38,841 bases of DNA from JALZAA01 sp035316025. Its GTDB lineage: Bacteria; Actinomycetota; Acidimicrobiia; IMCC26256; JACDBD01. The DNA lies in assembly GCA_035316025.1 (NCBI GenBank), contig DATFXL010000084.1, forward strand, positions 1-38,841, read 5' to 3'. Made by a program: the position numbers and the translations under genes. The notes under the pieces were generated by a model. That model was not told the DNA's origin, ran no database searches, and saw only the letters and a list, made by a program, of their open reading frames with translations. Position 1 is the stretch's first letter, and each line of letters opens with the position of its first letter. Below are positions 37,221 through 38,841 of this stretch, in pieces.

Positions 37221-38841
37221 ACCGGGGGGCAGGAGCGAGGCGGGTCGCGCTCGTGCTCGCGGTGCTCGCAGCCGTCGGGGTCCTGCATCTCGGCACCGCC
37301 AGAACGGCGGCGGCGGCCGACTGCGTCACCGTAAACATGGCGTCGTCGCCTGAGAAGATCGACGTCATCACCGACCTCGCGAAGCGGTTCAACAACTCCG
37401 ACCGCGCCAGCGTCGACGACCAGTGCATCGTCGTGCGAGTTACGAAGAAGTCGTCCGGTGAGGCGGCGTCGCTGCTCGCCGATGACTGGCCCGACCCCAA
37501 AGCGAACGGTCCCCGGCCGGTCGTCTGGTCGCCGGCGGCGAGCGCGTGGGGCGAGGTCGCCAACCAGCGGCGCGCTGATCAGAACAAGAAGCCGATCGCG
37601 CCCACCGGCAAGCCATTCATGCTCACGCCGCTCGTCATCGCGATGCCGCAGCCGATGGCGGAAGCGCTGGGCTACCCGAACACGCCGATCGGCTACGGCG
37701 ACATCCTGCGACTCACCAACGACCCGGCGGGATGGGGCGCGTTCGGCCATCCGGAGTGGGGTCCGTTCCGTCTCGGGAAGACGAACCCCAACTTCTCGAC
37801 CAGCGCGCTGAACGCAACGACCGCCCAGTACTACGCCGCGTCCGGGAAGACGAGCGGGCTCACACTCGAGGACCTCAACCGGCCCGACGTGGATGCGTTC
37901 GCGCGCGCCATCGAGTCGTCCGTCGTGCACTACGGCGACACCACGCTCACGTTCCTCAACAACCTGTACCGCGCCGACCAGCGCGGGACCGGGCTCACGT
38001 ACGTCTCCGCCGTCGCGGTCGAGGAGAAGTCGGTCATCGACTTCAACAAGGGGAACCCCGACGGCATCCTCGATCCAGGCGAGAAGCCCAAGCCCCCGCG
38101 GGTGCCGTTGGTCGCGATCTACCCGAAGGAAGGGACGCTGTTCTCGGACAACCCCTTCTACACCGTCGACGCGCCGTGGGTGAGCACGAAAGAGAAGCGG
38201 GCCGCGGCCAAGTTCGAGGACTACGTCCAGCAGCCCGCCAACCAGAAGCGCGTGCTGCGGTCAGGGTTCCGCCCCGCCAACCCCCAGGTCGCGATCGGCG
38301 CGCCGATCGACCCGAAGTACGGCGTCGACCCCAACCAGCCCCAGACGCGCCTCGAGCTCCCGCCGCCGCCGGTTCTCGTCGGCCTCATTGATCGCTGGGG
38401 TCAGAACCGCAAGGCGGCCCGGGTGCTGATGGTCATCGATGTGTCGGGCTCGATGGGCGAGCCCGCCGGCGCCGAAAGTGGGCCGACAAAGCTCGACCTG
38501 GCGAAGAAGGCGGCCGTGAACGCCCTCGGCCAGTTCAAACCCGAGGACGACGTCGGCCTGTGGATCTTCTCGACCGGGATCAGCCGCACCGACCCCACCG
38601 ACTATGTCGAGCTCGTGCCGATCGGGCCCATCGGCGCGCAGCGGGAGACCATCGCCGCGAAGATCAACGATCTCGCCCCGACCCAGGGCACGCCGTTGTA
38701 CACCGTGACGAAGGCAGCCGACGACCAGCTGGTGCAGACGTTCGACGCCGGCCGCATCAACGCCGTGCTGCTGCTCACGGACGGCAAGAACGAGGATCCG
38801 AACAACGACGACCTCGAAGGTCTTCTGCGCACGCTGCGGTC
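37217..38841 (+). CDS. Substrate-binding plus VWA-domain protein, partial
   Basis: 541 complete codons are present before the right edge. Residues 1-34 are a signal peptide (VALVLAVLAAVGVLHLGTAR then TAAAA). A substrate-binding-like domain follows (VNMASSPEKIDVITDLAKRF, later VVWSPAASAWGEVANQRR, FMLTPLVIAMPQPMAEALGY, and FSDNPFYTVDAPWV), with a Pro-rich linker PPPPVL near 385. From about 400 a von Willebrand A domain begins: VLMVIDVSGSMGEPAG contains the metal-ion adhesion motif starting at Asp408, and LLLTDGKNEDPN gives the later Asp ligand. This architecture is known as the substrate-binding and VWA-domain protein of actinobacteria. It is exported and probably binds an extracellular partner through the VWA metal site. 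It is coupled by ATGA to the upstream gene. Confidence 0.88.
   Translation, partial: MNRGAGARRVALVLAVLAAVGVLHLGTARTAAAADCVTVNMASSPEKIDVITDLAKRFNNSDRASVDDQCIVVRVTKKSSGEAASLLADDWPDPKANGPRPVVWSPAASAWGEVANQRRADQNKKPIAPTGKPFMLTPLVIAMPQPMAEALGYPNTPIGYGDILRLTNDPAGWGAFGHPEWGPFRLGKTNPNFSTSALNATTAQYYAASGKTSGLTLEDLNRPDVDAFARAIESSVVHYGDTTLTFLNNLYRADQRGTGLTYVSAVAVEEKSVIDFNKGNPDGILDPGEKPKPPRVPLVAIYPKEGTLFSDNPFYTVDAPWVSTKEKRAAAKFEDYVQQPANQKRVLRSGFRPANPQVAIGAPIDPKYGVDPNQPQTRLELPPPPVLVGLIDRWGQNRKAARVLMVIDVSGSMGEPAGAESGPTKLDLAKKAAVNALGQFKPEDDVGLWIFSTGISRTDPTDYVELVPIGPIGAQRETIAAKINDLAPTQGTPLYTVTKAADDQLVQTFDAGRINAVLLLTDGKNEDPNNDDLEGLLRTLR

Noticed and set aside
1..38841. Mobile element, prophage, CRISPR array or tRNA genes
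   Set aside because: No transposase, integrase or phage protein, no regularly spaced repeats and no cloverleaf-like sequence with a TTCGA arm was seen on either strand.

Overview
The window is very GC-rich throughout (roughly 70% by eye). It has dense gene packing, frequent GTG starts, many 4-base ATGA/GTGA stop-start overlaps and lipoprotein signals. With the gene content (DrrAB-type exporters, a DUF1906 lipoprotein, a FadD-type acyl-CoA ligase, an MTH1187 thiamine-binding protein, substrate-binding/VWA proteins) this points to the chromosome of an actinobacterium, possibly of the Acidimicrobiia. The lineage is inferred from style and content; there is no rRNA or other marker. I see no tRNA, rRNA, CRISPR array, insertion sequence or prophage.

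Layout. (1) 1-3292, minus strand: MarR regulator, DrrA/DrrB-type ABC exporter, a threonine-rich lipoprotein and a DUF1906 lipoprotein cut by the window edge. (2) 3365-5728: DHA2-type drug exporter divergent from a TetR regulator, with a palindromic operator between them. (3) 5739-12018, plus strand: arylsulfatase, lipase-maturation-factor-like membrane protein, unknown membrane protein, acyl-CoA ligase. (4) 12091-14731, minus: second DrrAB-like ABC exporter and an SGNH hydrolase. (5) 15370-18651, plus: thiamine-binding protein, persulfide-dioxygenase-like MBL/rhodanese protein, two tandem rhodaneses (one without its cysteine), lytic transglycosylase lipoprotein. (6) 18809-21491, plus: PlsY-like acyltransferase, MFS exporter, DegV protein, all coupled by overlaps. 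(7) 21497-22270, minus: alpha/beta hydrolase. (8) 22333-28287, plus: GlpD, alkyl-DHAP-synthase-like flavoprotein, an 18-codon linking ORF, FGGY kinase, cyclopropane-synthase-like methyltransferase. (9) 33371-28291, minus: a free-standing PEP-utilising swivelling domain, an unknown 375-residue protein, an AttH/CrtC-like protein, a MOSC protein and two paralogous alpha/beta hydrolases, one lacking its catalytic histidine. (10) 33421-38841, plus: unknown protein, alpha/beta hydrolase, TerB-like/CbbX-type AAA ATPase, substrate-binding-like protein, and a substrate-binding plus VWA protein that runs off the right edge.

How the parts may work together. Block 8 reads as a glycerol-phosphate/ether-lipid module: GlpD supplies DHAP, the flavoprotein could make alkyl-DHAP, and the methyltransferase modifies acyl chains. 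Block 5 looks like sulfane-sulfur handling. Blocks 9 and 10 are the least explained and the best candidates for undescribed systems. A recurring regulatory feature is a TAnnnT box (often TAGCCT or TAACCT) ending 6-8 bases before the start codon, which suggests leaderless transcripts for at least seven genes.
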